From: Sphingobium sp.
Lineage (GTDB): Bacteria > Pseudomonadota > Alphaproteobacteria > Sphingomonadales > Sphingomonadaceae
Assembly (NCBI GenBank): GCA_017984895.1
Contig: JAGNYO010000020.1
Location: forward strand, 1-38,489
DNA length: 38,489 nucleotides
Reading direction: 5' to 3'
Numbering within the stretch: the first letter of the stretch is position 1; each line of letters opens with the position of its first letter. Position numbers and translations under genes: made by a program. The notes under the pieces are model-generated. The model had not been told where the DNA came from, made no database searches, and was given only the letters and a program-made list of their open reading frames with translations. Below, piece by piece: positions 6,344 through 16,102 of the stretch.

Positions 6344-9300
6344 AGGTCCCATTATCATAGGACAAGCGTGCGAGTTCGATTATTCGGGCACGCAGGCGGT
6401 GAAGGCGTTGAAGGAGGAGGGCTATCGCATCGTCCTCGTCAACTCCAACCCCGCGACGATCATGACCGATCCCGATCTCGCGGACGCGACCTATATCGAG
6501 CCGATCACGCCGGAAATCGTCGCCAAGATTATCGAGAAGGAGCGGCCTGACGCCGTGCTGCCCACGATGGGCGGCCAGACCGCGCTCAACACGGCGCTGG
6601 CGTTGTTCAACGATGGCACGCTGGCGAAATATGGCTGCCAGATGATCGGCGCGGACGCCGAGGCCATCGACAAGGCGGAGGACCGCCTCAAGTTCCGTGA
6701 TGCGATGGACAAGATCGGCCTTGAATCCGCCCGTTCGCGTATCGCCCACAGCATGGAAGAAGCGATGGCGGCGCTGGAGTTCACCGGCCTGCCCGCAATA
6801 ATCCGGCCCAGCTTCACCATGGGCGGCACTGGCGGCGGCGTCGCGTATAACAAGGACGAATTCCGCCACATCGTCGGCACCGGCCTCGATGCCTCGCCCA
6901 CCAATGAGGTGCTGATCGAGGAATCGCTGCTGGGGTGGAAAGAATATGAGATGGAGGTGGTGCGCGACAAGAACGACAACGCCATCATCATCTGCTCCAT
7001 CGAAAATGTCGACCCGATGGGCGTGCACACCGGCGACAGCATCACGGTCGCGCCTGCTTTAACGCTCACCGACAAGGAATATCAGATCATGCGCAACGCC
7101 TCTCTCGCGGTATTGCGGGAAATCGGCGTGGAAACAGGTGGTTCGAACGTCCAATTCGCAGTTAATCCCAAGGATGGCCGCCTGATCGTGATCGAGATGA
7201 ACCCGCGCGTCTCGCGCTCGTCTGCGCTGGCGTCCAAGGCGACCGGCTTCCCGATTGCCAAGGTCGCGGCGAAGCTCGCCGTGGGCTACACGCTCGATGA
7301 GATCATGAACGACATCACCGGCGCGACGCCAGCGAGCTTCGAGCCGACGATCGATTATGTCGTGACGAAAATCCCGCGCTTCGCATTCGAGAAATTCAAG
7401 GGTGCGGAAGCCTTGCTCGGCACGGCGATGAAGTCTGTCGGTGAGGTGATGGCGATTGGCCGCAACATTCACGAGAGCATGCAGAAGGCATTGCGCGGGC
7501 TGGAGACGGGGCTTTGCGGCTTCAACATTGTCGACCGGCTGGTGGGCGCATCGCGGGATGACATTATCGCCGCACTGGGCCAGCCGACGCCGGACCGGCT
7601 GCTGATTGCGGCGCAGGCGCTGCGTGAGGGGCTGTCCGTCGCGGAGATCCACGCCGTCTCGAAGTTTGACCCGTGGTTTCTGGACCGGATCAAGGAGATC
7701 ATCGACGCCGAAGCCGAAGTGCTGGAAAACGGCCTGCCGCGCGATGCGGACGGTATGCGCAAGCTCAAATCCATGGGCTTTTCCGATGCGCGGCTTTCCT
7801 ACCTCGCGCTGCAATCGGCGCACCTGCTCGCGCCCCAGGCGGCCAAGGGCCACGGCCTGCTGCACGATGCGGTAAAGGCCATGACCGGCGCGACCACTGA
7901 ATATGAGGTGCGCGCGCTCAGGCACAAGCTCGGGGTGCGCCCGGTGTTCAAGCGGATCGACACCTGCGCGGCGGAGTTCGAGGCGAAAACGCCCTATATG
8001 TATTCGACCTACGAAGCGGCCAGTTTTGGCGAGCCGGAGTGCGAGAGCGCGCCGACCGACCGGAAGAAAGTGGTGATATTGGGCGGCGGGCCGAACCGGA
8101 TCGGGCAGGGGATCGAGTTCGATTATTGCTGCTGCCATGCCTGCTTCGCGCTGGAGGAAGCGGGCTACGAGACGATCATGATCAACTGCAACCCGGAAAC
8201 GGTGAGCACCGATTATGATACATCCGACCGGCTCTATTTCGAGCCGTTGACGGTCGAGGATGTGCTCGAAATTTTGCAAAAAGAGATGCAAAATGGCACG
8301 TTAGTGGGCGTTATTGTGCAGTTTGGCGGGCAAACGCCGCTTAAACTGGCGCAGGCTTTGGAGGATGAGGGCATCCCGATTCTCGGCACCTCGCCGGACG
8401 CGATCGACCTCGCGGAAGACCGGGAGCGGTTTGCGGCGCTGGTGACGAAGCTGGGGCTGAAGCAGCCCGCCAACGGCATCGCGCGCTCACGGGAGGAAGC
8501 GATCGCGGTCGCCAACCGCATCGGTTATCCGGTGCTGATGCGGCCGTCCTATGTGCTGGGCGGGCGGGCGATGGAGATCGTCGACGGGCAGGCGCAGCTC
8601 GAGGAATATATCACCACCGCCGTGCAAGTTTCCGGGGATTCTCCGGTACTTATCGACCAATATTTACGCGACGCGATAGAAGTGGATGTCGACGCGATCT
8701 GTGATGGAATCGATGTCGTCGTCGCGGGTGTCCTACAGCATATCGAGGAGGCAGGGGTGCATTCGGGCGACAGCGCCTGCTCCCTCCCGCCCTATAGTCT
8801 CTCCGTGGAAATCATTGTGGAAATCGAGCGGCAAACCGACATATTAGCGCGGGCGCTCAAGGTGCAGGGCCTCATGAATATCCAGTTCGCGGTGAAAGAG
8901 GGCGCAGTTTATCTGATCGAGGTCAACCCGCGCGCCAGCCGCACCGTGCCGTTCGTCGCCAAGGCCATCGGCGCGCCGATCGCCAAGATCGCGGCGCGGG
9001 TAATGGCGGGCGAAAAGCTCGCGAATCTGCCGAAAATCGAGCGCAATGCTATTTCTCACGTCGCGGTCAAGGAAGCGGTATTCCCGTTCAACCGCTTCCC
9101 CGGTGTCGATCCCGTGCTCAGCCCGGAAATGAAATCGACCGGTGAGGTCATGGGCATAGACGCTGATTTCGCCACTGCCTTCGCCAAGTCCCAGCTCGGC
9201 GCCGGGACTACACTACCGAAAGAAGGCGCTATCTTCATTTCTGTGAAGGACAGTGATAAGCCGGTGATCCTGCCCGCCGTGAAGAAGGCGGCGGCGATGG

Positions 9301-9617
9301 GCTTTCATATAGTCGCCACGGGCGGCACCGCCCGCTATTTGCTGGAGCAGGGCATTATGGTCGAGACGGTCAATAAAGTGGCTCAAGGACGGCCGCATAT
9401 CGTGGATCGTATCACCGATGGCGGCATAGCCATGATCTTCAATACGACTGAAGGCTGGCAGTCCCTGAAAGACAGTCACTCCATCCGTGCCAGCGCGCTT
9501 CGGATGAAGATACCGAGCTTCACAACTGCTGCGGCAAGTGTCGCGGCGACGGACGCGATCGAGGCTTTGAAAGCGCGTCCTCTTGAAGTGAGGGCATTGC
9601 AATCCTATTATCATTAA
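6300..9617 (+). CDS. carB: Carbamoyl-phosphate synthase large subunit CarB
   Basis: CarB makes carbamoyl phosphate from bicarbonate, ammonia supplied by CarA, and two ATP. The 1105-residue protein has the usual duplicated architecture. The N-terminal carboxyphosphate half (about 1-400) includes the ATP-grasp segment with [12 protein letters not shown]. An oligomerisation region follows (about 400-555), then the carbamoyl-phosphate half (about 560-940) with [12 protein letters not shown] and [13 protein letters not shown]. The C-terminal MGS-like allosteric domain begins near residue 965 ([11 protein letters not shown]). The start [17 protein letters not shown] is the family start; an ATG at 6282 would add six residues. 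No Shine-Dalgarno sequence is evident. The toxin-antitoxin module separates it from carA, so expression needs read-through of that module or a leader promoter (TATGAT at 6254-6259 is a possible -10). Several of codons 16-22 are unusually AT-ending. Confidence 0.98.
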   Translation: MPKRTDISSILIIGAGPIIIGQACEFDYSGTQAVKALKEEGYRIVLVNSNPATIMTDPDLADATYIEPITPEIVAKIIEKERPDAVLPTMGGQTALNTALALFNDGTLAKYGCQMIGADAEAIDKAEDRLKFRDAMDKIGLESARSRIAHSMEEAMAALEFTGLPAIIRPSFTMGGTGGGVAYNKDEFRHIVGTGLDASPTNEVLIEESLLGWKEYEMEVVRDKNDNAIIICSIENVDPMGVHTGDSITVAPALTLTDKEYQIMRNASLAVLREIGVETGGSNVQFAVNPKDGRLIVIEMNPRVSRSSALASKATGFPIAKVAAKLAVGYTLDEIMNDITGATPASFEPTIDYVVTKIPRFAFEKFKGAEALLGTAMKSVGEVMAIGRNIHESMQKALRGLETGLCGFNIVDRLVGASRDDIIAALGQPTPDRLLIAAQALREGLSVAEIHAVSKFDPWFLDRIKEIIDAEAEVLENGLPRDADGMRKLKSMGFSDARLSYLALQSAHLLAPQAAKGHGLLHDAVKAMTGATTEYEVRALRHKLGVRPVFKRIDTCAAEFEAKTPYMYSTYEAASFGEPECESAPTDRKKVVILGGGPNRIGQGIEFDYCCCHACFALEEAGYETIMINCNPETVSTDYDTSDRLYFEPLTVEDVLEILQKEMQNGTLVGVIVQFGGQTPLKLAQALEDEGIPILGTSPDAIDLAEDRERFAALVTKLGLKQPANGIARSREEAIAVANRIGYPVLMRPSYVLGGRAMEIVDGQAQLEEYITTAVQVSGDSPVLIDQYLRDAIEVDVDAICDGIDVVVAGVLQHIEEAGVHSGDSACSLPPYSLSVEIIVEIERQTDILARALKVQGLMNIQFAVKEGAVYLIEVNPRASRTVPFVAKAIGAPIAKIAARVMAGEKLANLPKIERNAISHVAVKEAVFPFNRFPGVDPVLSPEMKSTGEVMGIDADFATAFAKSQLGAGTTLPKEGAIFISVKDSDKPVILPAVKKAAAMGFHIVATGGTARYLLEQGIMVETVNKVAQGRPHIVDRITDGGIAMIFNTTEGWQSLKDSHSIRASALRMKIPSFTTAAASVAATDAIEALKARPLEVRALQSYYH

Positions 9618-9663
9618 CCTTGGTTTGTGAATTCCGATCATGATAACGATAGTGCGTCGATGC

Positions 9664-9691
9664 GCCCCGGCGATCGGCAGGGGCTTTTTTT
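9664..9691 (+). terminator. Intrinsic terminator between carB and greA
   Basis: A GC-rich stem (GCCCC at 9664-9668 paired with GGGGC at 9680-9684, with a further short pairing inside) is followed by seven T residues (9685-9691). It should end carAB transcription. It lies only 12 bases before the greA ATG, so it would also interrupt any transcript entering greA from upstream. Confidence 0.75.
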
Positions 9692-9703
9692 GGGGATTAT
9701 CTG

Positions 9704-10180
9704 ATGGCAACCGTTGAAAAAATGCCGATGCTGGCCATAGGCTATGAGAAGCTGAACGATCAGCTTCGCGCCTTGAAGGCTGAGCGCCCCCTGATTGTGG
9801 ATGCGATCGAAGAGGCCCGCGCCCATGGCGACCTCTCGGAAAATGCGGAATATCATGCCGCCAAGGAGCGACAGGGTCACGTCGAGGCTTCCATCGCCGA
9901 TCTGGAGGACAAGCTTTCGCGCGCTCAGGTGATCGACCCCACAACTCTCTCTGGCGATAAAATCGTGTTCGGCACTACCGTTACGCTGATTGATGAGGAC
10001 GAAAAGCCGGTACGCTACCAGATCGTTGGCCAGGCAGAGGCGGATGCCAAGCTCGGCATGATCTCCTATAACAGTCCCCTCGGTCGTGCGCTTATTGGCA
10101 AGCGTGTGGGCGATGATATCGAGGTCATTGTGCCGTCTGGCGAGAAATATTACGGCGTTAAAAAGATCGAGTTTATCTGA
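9704..10180 (+). CDS. greA: Transcription elongation factor GreA
   Basis: GreA rescues backtracked RNA polymerase by stimulating cleavage of the nascent transcript's 3' end. The 158-residue protein has the normal length. The N-terminal coiled coil (about 1-75) has the acidic tip in [18 protein letters not shown], the diagnostic Gre motif. The C-terminal FKBP-like domain (about 82-158) includes [18 protein letters not shown] and ends [13 protein letters not shown]. The ATG at 9704 is preceded by GGGGA about 8 bases upstream. An intrinsic terminator stands directly in front, so greA must either have its own promoter or be controlled by read-through. Confidence 0.97.
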   Translation: MATVEKMPMLAIGYEKLNDQLRALKAERPLIVDAIEEARAHGDLSENAEYHAAKERQGHVEASIADLEDKLSRAQVIDPTTLSGDKIVFGTTVTLIDEDEKPVRYQIVGQAEADAKLGMISYNSPLGRALIGKRVGDDIEVIVPSGEKYYGVKKIEFI

Positions 10181-10223
10181 TCTCAAGATTTCTGCCTCTC
10201 TCATTGGTGCGTTGAACTCACCT

Positions 10224-10910
10224 ATGCGACCTGTATCCTCTATTTCCGGCATGGTCACATCGCTTATGGTTGCGACAGTGGTGCTGTTCGCGCTGGCGCG
10301 GATAAGTGGCGCTGAGATTATGCTCGATTATGCCGGAGGGTTCATTCCGGCCCGCATCGCCCACCCGAATTTGCTGGACCATGCCGGTCTGACTATACCC
10401 ATAGTGCCGACATGGCTCACCCCGCTCAGCTCGGCTTTCCTGCATGGCGGCTGGCTCCATCTGGGGTTCAACATGCTGATGCTGCTGTTCTGTGGGCGGC
10501 AGGTGGAAGGGGTAGTTGGAGGATTACTCATACTACTGCTCTATATCGTGGGTGCATATGCGGCTGCGCTCGGGCAGTGGGCGCTAGGGCCTGATATAGC
10601 GGTCCCGATGATCGGGGCTAGCGGCGCTATATCGGCAGTAGTTGGTGCTTATGCGCTGCTGTTCGGTAACCGGGAAGTCAAGGCGTGGGGTCCATTCCCG
10701 GCGAGTGTGGTGCGCATGCTGTGGCTGGGCGCTGGGTGGACAATGCTGCAATTTCTGATCGGTGTGGCGTCAAGCACAGGCAATATGGGAATGGGCACGG
10801 AGGACGCGAGCGTAGCTGTGGGTGCCCATGTCGGTGGGTTTATAGCCGGCCTGTTGATGACGCGTCCGCTGCTTCTTATCCGTTTCCCCTGTCGCAACCG
10901 ACCCGCCTGA
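10224..10910 (+). CDS. Rhomboid family intramembrane serine protease
   Basis: Rhomboids cleave transmembrane substrates inside the membrane using a Ser-His dyad. The 228-residue protein has about six hydrophobic segments. The family motifs are present: HGGWLHLGFNMLML (about 74-87), the catalytic GASG with S133, and the catalytic His in VGAHVGGFIAGL (H202). The start is the ATG at 10224 (MRPVSSISGMVTSLMVATVV), which leaves a short N-terminal tail before the first membrane helix; the frame is open further upstream but overlaps greA. It follows greA by 43 bases with no clear ribosome binding site and converges on the DUF4170 gene. Its substrate is unknown. Confidence 0.93.
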   Translation: MRPVSSISGMVTSLMVATVVLFALARISGAEIMLDYAGGFIPARIAHPNLLDHAGLTIPIVPTWLTPLSSAFLHGGWLHLGFNMLMLLFCGRQVEGVVGGLLILLLYIVGAYAAALGQWALGPDIAVPMIGASGAISAVVGAYALLFGNREVKAWGPFPASVVRMLWLGAGWTMLQFLIGVASSTGNMGMGTEDASVAVGAHVGGFIAGLLMTRPLLLIRFPCRNRPA

Positions 10911-10922
10911 ATAGCGGCCCGC

Positions 10923-11159
10923 TCAATGCGCGTGGTCGTCACCCTCTTCAAGGCTAGGGTCGAGCAAGCGGTGAAGATGCACGATGACATATTTCATCTC
11001 GGCGTCGTCCACTGTGCGCTGTGCCGCACCACGCCAGGCCTTTTCGGCCGATGCGAAATCGGGATAAACGCCCACTAACTCTATAGCATTCAGATCCTTG
11101 AAATCGAGGGTTCGGGGGTCTTTAACACGACCGCCCATGACGAGGTGCATCTTGCTCAT
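10923..11159 (-). CDS. DUF4170 domain-containing protein
   Basis: This 78-residue protein matches the alphaproteobacterial DUF4170 family by its pattern: MHLVMGGRVKDPR at the start, VGVYPDFASAEKAWRGAAQRTVDDAEMKYVIVHLHRLL in the body (quoted here only to mark the region from residue 29 to 66), and a His/Asp-rich tail. The function is unknown. The family is small, soluble and widespread in alphaproteobacteria. It ends 12 bases from the convergent rhomboid gene and lies 35 bases downstream of the membrane-protein operon on the same strand. Confidence 0.85.
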   Translation of the reverse strand: MSKMHLVMGGRVKDPRTLDFKDLNAIELVGVYPDFASAEKAWRGAAQRTVDDAEMKYVIVHLHRLLDPSLEEGDDHAH

Positions 11160-11194
11160 GCGCCATGTTTACGCAGCGTTTGCGCCGAAAGCAA

Positions 11195-11500
11195 CTAGTC
11201 GGCCTTATTATCGCTGCGTCCGAAGAGGCGGGGCAGAAAGCTGGCGACCAGCGCGCCTACCGCAGCGGCAGCCGCAACTGCCGCCAAAGGATGTTCAGTG
11301 ATGACGCGGGTCGCTTCCATTGCAGCCTTGTCCGCCTTCAGCTTGGCCGCCCCGATGGTTTCGCCAGCGCCTTCGCTCGCGGCCTTGGCGCGCGCGTTAA
11401 CTTTTCTGACGCTTTTGCGGATGCCCTTGGCGGCGCTTTTGACCTTGCGCGCGGTAGCCGCACGAGCGCGGTCAATATTGTCCTGTATCTCGTTATTCAT
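11195..11500 (-). CDS. YqjD/ElaB-like (DUF883-type) membrane-anchored helical protein
   Basis: This 101-residue protein starts at the ATG at 11500 (MNNEIQDNIDRARAATARK), overlapping the upstream gene's stop by eight bases; an earlier in-frame ATG at 11527 lies inside that gene. Residues 1-70 are strongly helical, Ala/Lys-rich and basic. Residues 75-93 (HPLAAVAAAAAVGALVASFL) form one C-terminal membrane segment, followed by PRLFGRSD. This matches the plan of the YqjD/ElaB family, tail-anchored inner-membrane proteins that in E. coli bind ribosomes in stationary phase. The similarity here is in architecture and composition, so the shared function is inference. It is the last gene of a four-gene unit. 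Confidence 0.8.
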   Translation of the reverse strand: MNNEIQDNIDRARAATARKVKSAAKGIRKSVRKVNARAKAASEGAGETIGAAKLKADKAAMEATRVITEHPLAAVAAAAAVGALVASFLPRLFGRSDNKAD

Positions 11501-11858
11501 TTCCGTCCTCATCATCCCATCTGGCATTGCGATAGTCTTGCCAAATTTCGGTTAGCTTATCCTTAGCGTTTGCGAAGCCTTTCCGTGCCAGTTTCCACAA
11601 AGGCCCGCGCGCCAGCACCGCACCGAATACAGCGGCGATCCCCAAGGCTGGCAGTGGATGGTCCTTCACGGCATGTCTCGCGCGTGTCAGAGCATCCAAC
11701 ATTCTGTCCATCACCCTGTTGCCCGCACTCTTCTTTATGTGGTCAGGGCTGAGGCGAACACGCGCAAGATGAAGGCTGTCTTTGAGCTTCGCCCGTTGTA
11801 GCGTGGCGAGATCATTAAGATGCCGCATCCGTTCTTCGAGCAGGGAAGAGTCGCTCAT
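11493..11858 (-). CDS. Small helical membrane-associated protein of the stress operon
   Basis: This is a 121-residue protein whose family I cannot name with certainty. Residues 1-60 are helical and charged (LLEERMRHLNDLATLQRAKL). Residues 65-85 (KDHPLPALGIAAVFGAVLAR) form a short hydrophobic segment opening with a DHPLPALG motif, closely resembling the HPLAAV segment of the next gene. The tail is acidic (DDEDGNE). Its position between a holin-fold protein and a YqjD-like protein resembles other alphaproteobacterial clusters of DUF883/DUF3618-type envelope proteins. The ATG at 11858 overlaps the upstream gene's stop as ATGA. A role in envelope or stationary-phase physiology is inferred from context only. 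Confidence 0.8.
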   Translation of the reverse strand: MSDSSLLEERMRHLNDLATLQRAKLKDSLHLARVRLSPDHIKKSAGNRVMDRMLDALTRARHAVKDHPLPALGIAAVFGAVLARGPLWKLARKGFANAKDKLTEIWQDYRNARWDDEDGNE

Positions 11859-12301
11859 AAGCTATCCTCTTGCGTTGGTGCGGAGCCAAAAGCGATCCTC
11901 ACTGCCCGGCGCACCCGTCCACGCGCAACCAGCAATAACAGCATTACCATTAGCAGCGCGCTCAGAATGGTAATTGCCAGCGCACCCAGAACCCCAACCA
12001 CGGGAGCCAGCATCCATACGCAGGCGACCAGCAGGGCGGTAAGGGCACCAAACAACAGAAACAGCGCTGCCAGGATCATCAAGGCGGCATCACGCCCCGC
12101 AGCGCCGAGCATGCTGGCACGCAGTTTTTGGCGCGCCATTTCCGTATCTGCATAGACGCGTCCATCGTCAATGACACGTTGCAACAAAGCCGTAAAACCC
12201 GGTTCCTCTGCTTGCATATCAACTACCACTGTTGCCTGATCGTCGGCTTTCGAATGGGGGGCCTCATCAGGCATCCAGCCGGAGCGCTCGCGGTGCTTCA
12301 C
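11855..12301 (-). CDS. Phage-holin-superfamily (holin 3_6-like) membrane protein
   Basis: This 148-residue protein has a charged N-terminal helix region (about 35-75) followed by two long hydrophobic segments, about 75-97 (LMILAALFLLFGALTALLVA) and 103-125 (PVVGVLGALAITILSALLMV), then a basic tail (RGRVRRAVRIAFG). This is the layout of the bacterial family named phage_holin_3_6, which despite its name is usually chromosomal and not lytic. The start is taken as GTG at 12301 because AGGGGG lies about 7 bases upstream; an ATG at 12274 (MPDEAPHSK) is an alternative. It is coupled to its downstream neighbour by an ATGA overlap and lies 22 bases after the upstream gene. It is probably an envelope-stress or stationary-phase protein; there is no prophage in the window. 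Confidence 0.8.
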   Translation of the reverse strand: MKHRERSGWMPDEAPHSKADDQATVVVDMQAEEPGFTALLQRVIDDGRVYADTEMARQKLRASMLGAAGRDAALMILAALFLLFGALTALLVACVWMLAPVVGVLGALAITILSALLMVMLLLLVARGRVRRAVRIAFGSAPTQEDSL

Positions 12302-12323
12302 TGTAACGCCCCCTATCGCACGC

Positions 12324-12980
12324 TCACTCAGTTTCTTCAGACGATCCGGAACCCTTGGCGAGACGCATCAGAACATAGCCAGCAATTGCCGCTGCGCCGA
12401 TGGCGACTGCCGGGCTTTTACGGACAAAATCACGCGCCTCACCGAGTAGCTGTTCGACATCCTTACCATCAAGTGTCTTGGCCGCACCGGCAACCGCATT
12501 GGCGGCCTGACGCGCATAATCGCCATATTGCGGACCCAACTTGCTGTCTACAGTCTGAGCAGTATCGGTAATCAGCTTTGCCAGCCCATCCATCGCGGAA
12601 CTGGTTTTGGTTTTTGCGGTGGTCGCAGTGTCGCGGGCCAGGGTGGTCGCTTGAGCTTTGATCTGCTCTCCCTGTTGCTTCCAGTCAAAAGCCGAAACAT
12701 TGTCCTTAGCAGTATGAATCTTGTCCTTAGCAGTTTGAACTTTGTTTCTGGCGGTTTGCACCTTGTCTTTTGCAACTGTGGTAGCGTTGGCGACCTTAAC
12801 GCGAGCGGCCTTTTTGGCAACATCAACCGCTGCATTAGCGAGGGTGAGGGATTCGCCGAATGTCGGTGTGCCATCTGAAGCTACAGCCGCACCAGATGTA
12901 GAAGTAGCAGATGCCTTAGTGCTGCCCGGCTTGCGTCCGCGGCGCTTGGGTATCTGTGTCGTGTCAGTGGCATCGGCCAT
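12324..12980 (-). CDS. Ala/Lys-rich helical protein with AT-hook-like motif and C-terminal membrane segment
   Basis: This 218-residue protein leads the four-gene membrane operon. Its start is the ATG at 12980 (MADATDTTQIPKRRGRKPGS), with GGAAGGAA about 6 bases upstream. The N-terminus holds PKRRGRKPG (11-19), which resembles an AT-hook. Residues 71-98 are four seven-residue repeats of the KDKVQTA type. A long helical Thr/Ala/Lys stretch follows, and residues 192-209 (SPAVAIGAAAIAGYVLMRLA) form a C-terminal membrane segment before an acidic tail. The plan resembles DUF883/LEA-like stress proteins, but I cannot assign a named family. An EcfG-type promoter match lies about 45-70 bases upstream, pointing to induction in the general stress response. 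Confidence 0.8.
   Translation of the reverse strand: MADATDTTQIPKRRGRKPGSTKASATSTSGAAVASDGTPTFGESLTLANAAVDVAKKAARVKVANATTVAKDKVQTARNKVQTAKDKIHTAKDNVSAFDWKQQGEQIKAQATTLARDTATTAKTKTSSAMDGLAKLITDTAQTVDSKLGPQYGDYARQAANAVAGAAKTLDGKDVEQLLGEARDFVRKSPAVAIGAAAIAGYVLMRLAKGSGSSEETE
12687..12770 (-). repeat. Four tandem 21-base (7-residue) repeats inside the gene
   Basis: Four consecutive units encode KDKVQTA, RNKVQTA, KDKIHTA and KDNVSAF. The first three are close copies at both protein and DNA level (for example TTGTCCTTAGCAG recurs on the plus strand), which suggests recent slippage or unequal exchange. The seven-residue period suits an amphipathic helix or coiled coil. Confidence 0.8.
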
Positions 12981-13024
12981 GTGAAGTTCCTTCCAATCTT
13001 GCGGTCCGTCAATTCGGTGTTGAT

Positions 13025-13049
13025 AACATGCGGTGTAGATAACAGTTCC
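13025..13049 (-). promoter_or_regulatory. EcfG (sigma-EcfG general stress) promoter candidate
   Basis: On the minus strand GGAAC (13045-13049) is followed after 16 bases by TGTT (13025-13028). The alphaproteobacterial EcfG consensus is GGAAC, 16-17 bases, CGTT, so only one base differs. A start about 7-10 bases further would leave a leader of roughly 35-40 bases before the ATG at 12980, which has a good ribosome binding site. The downstream genes are of the type commonly found in general-stress regulons. Confidence 0.6.
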
Positions 13050-13075
13050 CTTGCACGATTTCACCCCATTCAAGT

Positions 13076-13102
13076 CAAAAAATCCTGTGTTAAGCACAGG
13101 AT
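13076..13102 (-). terminator. Inverted repeat with T-run on the minus strand, upstream of eno
   Basis: The arms ATCCTGTG (13082-13089) and CACAGGAT (13095-13102) are perfect inverted repeats around a five-base loop. Read on the minus strand, the hairpin is followed by six T residues (13076-13081). It has the form of a small intrinsic terminator facing the stress operon, or it could be a regulatory site for eno. No minus-strand gene lies directly upstream of it. Confidence 0.4.
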
Positions 13103-13115
13103 CGCCTTGCCTTGA

Positions 13116-14459
<1,344 letters not shown>

Positions 14460-14549
14460 TTTATTAACATATCTGAGAGTCTGGCAAGATAGTTGTCGCA
14501 TTAACCATTTTTTGGTTGCGCGCATGAATCGAGTGTGATTCAACAGGCT

Positions 14550-14861
14550 ATGGCACATTTGTTGAAGCTCAGATCGTTGTTTTCGTCGGCATTGGGGCCG
14601 GCGATGGCCATACTTCTGGTAACGCTTCTGCTTGGTTATGCTATTTTCGGCGGTAACGGCTTGCTCGCATGGGGCGGATACAGCCGTCAGCTTCATGACA
14701 GCCAGGCAGAACTGAATGTGGTTCTGGCCGAGCGCGCGCGGATCGCGAACAAAGTAAAGCTCCTTGATCCACGCCACGTTGACCCTGACCTGGCGGACGA
14801 AATGATTCGGCGCGAACTCAACGTCGGTCACCCGGATGAAGTAGTCGTTCCGTTGCACTAA
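14550..14861 (+). CDS. ftsB: FtsB/DivIC-like septum formation initiator
   Basis: This 103-residue protein is counted from the ATG at 14550 (MAHLLKLRSLFSSALG); a GTG at 14535 would add five residues. One membrane helix (about 13-35, GPAMAILLVTLLLGYAIFGG) precedes a short periplasmic coiled coil (about 43-70, RQLHDSQAELNVVLAERARI). The tail LDPRHVDPDLADEMIRRELN is the part conserved in the septum formation initiator family, which joins FtsL and FtsQ in the division complex. Position after eno and before pdhA is the usual alphaproteobacterial context. Specific naming as FtsB rests on this synteny plus architecture. Confidence 0.85.
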   Translation: MAHLLKLRSLFSSALGPAMAILLVTLLLGYAIFGGNGLLAWGGYSRQLHDSQAELNVVLAERARIANKVKLLDPRHVDPDLADEMIRRELNVGHPDEVVVPLH

Positions 14862-14966
14862 ACGGTGCCTATCTGGCTTATTAATATTTGGGGAGATTAA
14901 TTTCTCCCATTATTAACCGTATAGGTTCGCGGGGCGTATTTTAATGGATTATGTACAGCGATAGAC

Positions 14967-14972
14967 TATAAT
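14967..14972 (+). promoter_or_regulatory. Consensus -10 element for pdhAB
   Basis: A perfect TATAAT lies 41 bases upstream of the pdhA TTG start, in the 152-base gap after ftsB. The -35 region (around TGGATT) is weak. A short hairpin (GGGAGA / TCTCCC, 14891-14908) lies upstream in the same gap without a T-run. Confidence 0.45.
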
Positions 14973-15013
14973 CCTGCCTACTCCCCAGTGAAGGACAGGA
15001 AGGATGTCTCCCT

Positions 15014-16102
15014 TTGGCTAAAACCCCATCGGCGCGCGCGGCCGGCAAACCGGCGCCCGCAACGGCAGGTGCGCCTGCGCAACCCCCCAAGGCTGATCAT
15101 AACGCGACACGGCCCGCAGTTCCGCAGGATTATCAGGCAAGCAAAGAAGAACTGCTCGAATTTTATCGCCAGATGGTGCTGATTCGCCGTTTTGAGGAAA
15201 AAGCGGGCCAGCTCTATGGTCTTGGCCTGATCGGCGGGTTCTGCCACCTCTATATCGGGCAGGAAGCGGTGGCAGTAGGCATACAATCCGCCCTGACACC
15301 CGGCAAGGACAGCGTGATTACCGGATATCGCGACCATGGGCATATGCTCGCTTATGGCATAGATCCCAACATTATCATGGCCGAGCTGACCGGTCGCGCC
15401 GCAGGCATATCTAAGGGCAAGGGCGGCTCGATGCACATGTTTAGCGTGGAGCACAGGTTTTTCGGCGGTCATGGCATCGTCGGCGCACAGGTGTCTCTTG
15501 GCACGGGTTTGGGATTTGCTCACAAATATAGCGGCGATGGTGGCGTATGCGTCGCCTATTTTGGTGATGGTGCCTCTAATCAGGGTCAGGTCTATGAGAG
15601 CTTCAACATGGCAGAGCTATGGAAGCTGCCGATCATCTTCGTGATCGAGAACAACCAATATGCTATGGGCACCTCGGTCAACCGCTCCTCCGCCGAGGAC
15701 CAGCTTTTCCGCCGTGGCGAATCTTTCCGTATTCCCGGCCTTCAGGTGAATGGCATGGATGTGCTGGCTGTGCGCGGCGCGACCGAGGAAGCGCTGAAGT
15801 GGGTGCAGGGCGGCAACGGCCCGATTCTGCTGGAAATGAAAACCTACCGCTATCGTGGCCATTCCATGTCCGACCCCGCCAAATACCGTTCGCGTGAGGA
15901 AGTGCAGGAAATGCGTGAAAAGTCCGACCCCATCGAAGGTTTGAAAAAGCATCTGGAGGGGCTGGGTATCACTGCGGATGAGATCAAGACCATCGACCAG
16001 AGCATTCGCAAGATCGTCAATGACAGCGCAGATTTCGCGGAAACAGCGCCGGAGCCGGACATGTCCCAGCTCTATACGGACGTTCTGGTGGAGACATACT
16101 GA
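15014..16102 (+). CDS. pdhA: Pyruvate dehydrogenase E1 component, alpha subunit
   Basis: The E1 alpha/beta tetramer decarboxylates pyruvate with thiamine diphosphate and acetylates the lipoyl groups of E2. The 362-residue protein has an Ala/Pro-rich N-terminus (about 1-35), then the E1 dehydrogenase domain. The thiamine-binding motif runs from FGDGASNQG through [10 protein letters not shown] (about 183-218), and the phosphorylation-loop-like [15 protein letters not shown] lies near 282-296. No in-frame ATG is suitable. I chose the TTG at 15014 because AGGAAGGA lies about 8 bases upstream and the N-terminus aligns with family length; an ATG at 15004 is out of frame. It overlaps pdhB by one base (TGATG), indicating coupled translation. 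Confidence 0.96.
   Translation: MAKTPSARAAGKPAPATAGAPAQPPKADHNATRPAVPQDYQASKEELLEFYRQMVLIRRFEEKAGQLYGLGLIGGFCHLYIGQEAVAVGIQSALTPGKDSVITGYRDHGHMLAYGIDPNIIMAELTGRAAGISKGKGGSMHMFSVEHRFFGGHGIVGAQVSLGTGLGFAHKYSGDGGVCVAYFGDGASNQGQVYESFNMAELWKLPIIFVIENNQYAMGTSVNRSSAEDQLFRRGESFRIPGLQVNGMDVLAVRGATEEALKWVQGGNGPILLEMKTYRYRGHSMSDPAKYRSREEVQEMREKSDPIEGLKKHLEGLGITADEIKTIDQSIRKIVNDSADFAETAPEPDMSQLYTDVLVETY

Noticed and set aside
7059..8291. Large minus-strand open frame (410 codons) opposite carB
   Set aside because: It lies within the conserved carB coding region, has no recognisable motifs and reflects high third-position GC.
11855..12301. Holin-family gene as sign of a prophage
   Set aside because: The family is commonly chromosomal; no lysin, portal, capsid, integrase or attachment sites are nearby, and the genes around it are bacterial membrane proteins.
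12687..12770. Tandem 21-base repeats as a CRISPR-like array
   Set aside because: The units are contiguous without spacers, in frame and inside a coding region.
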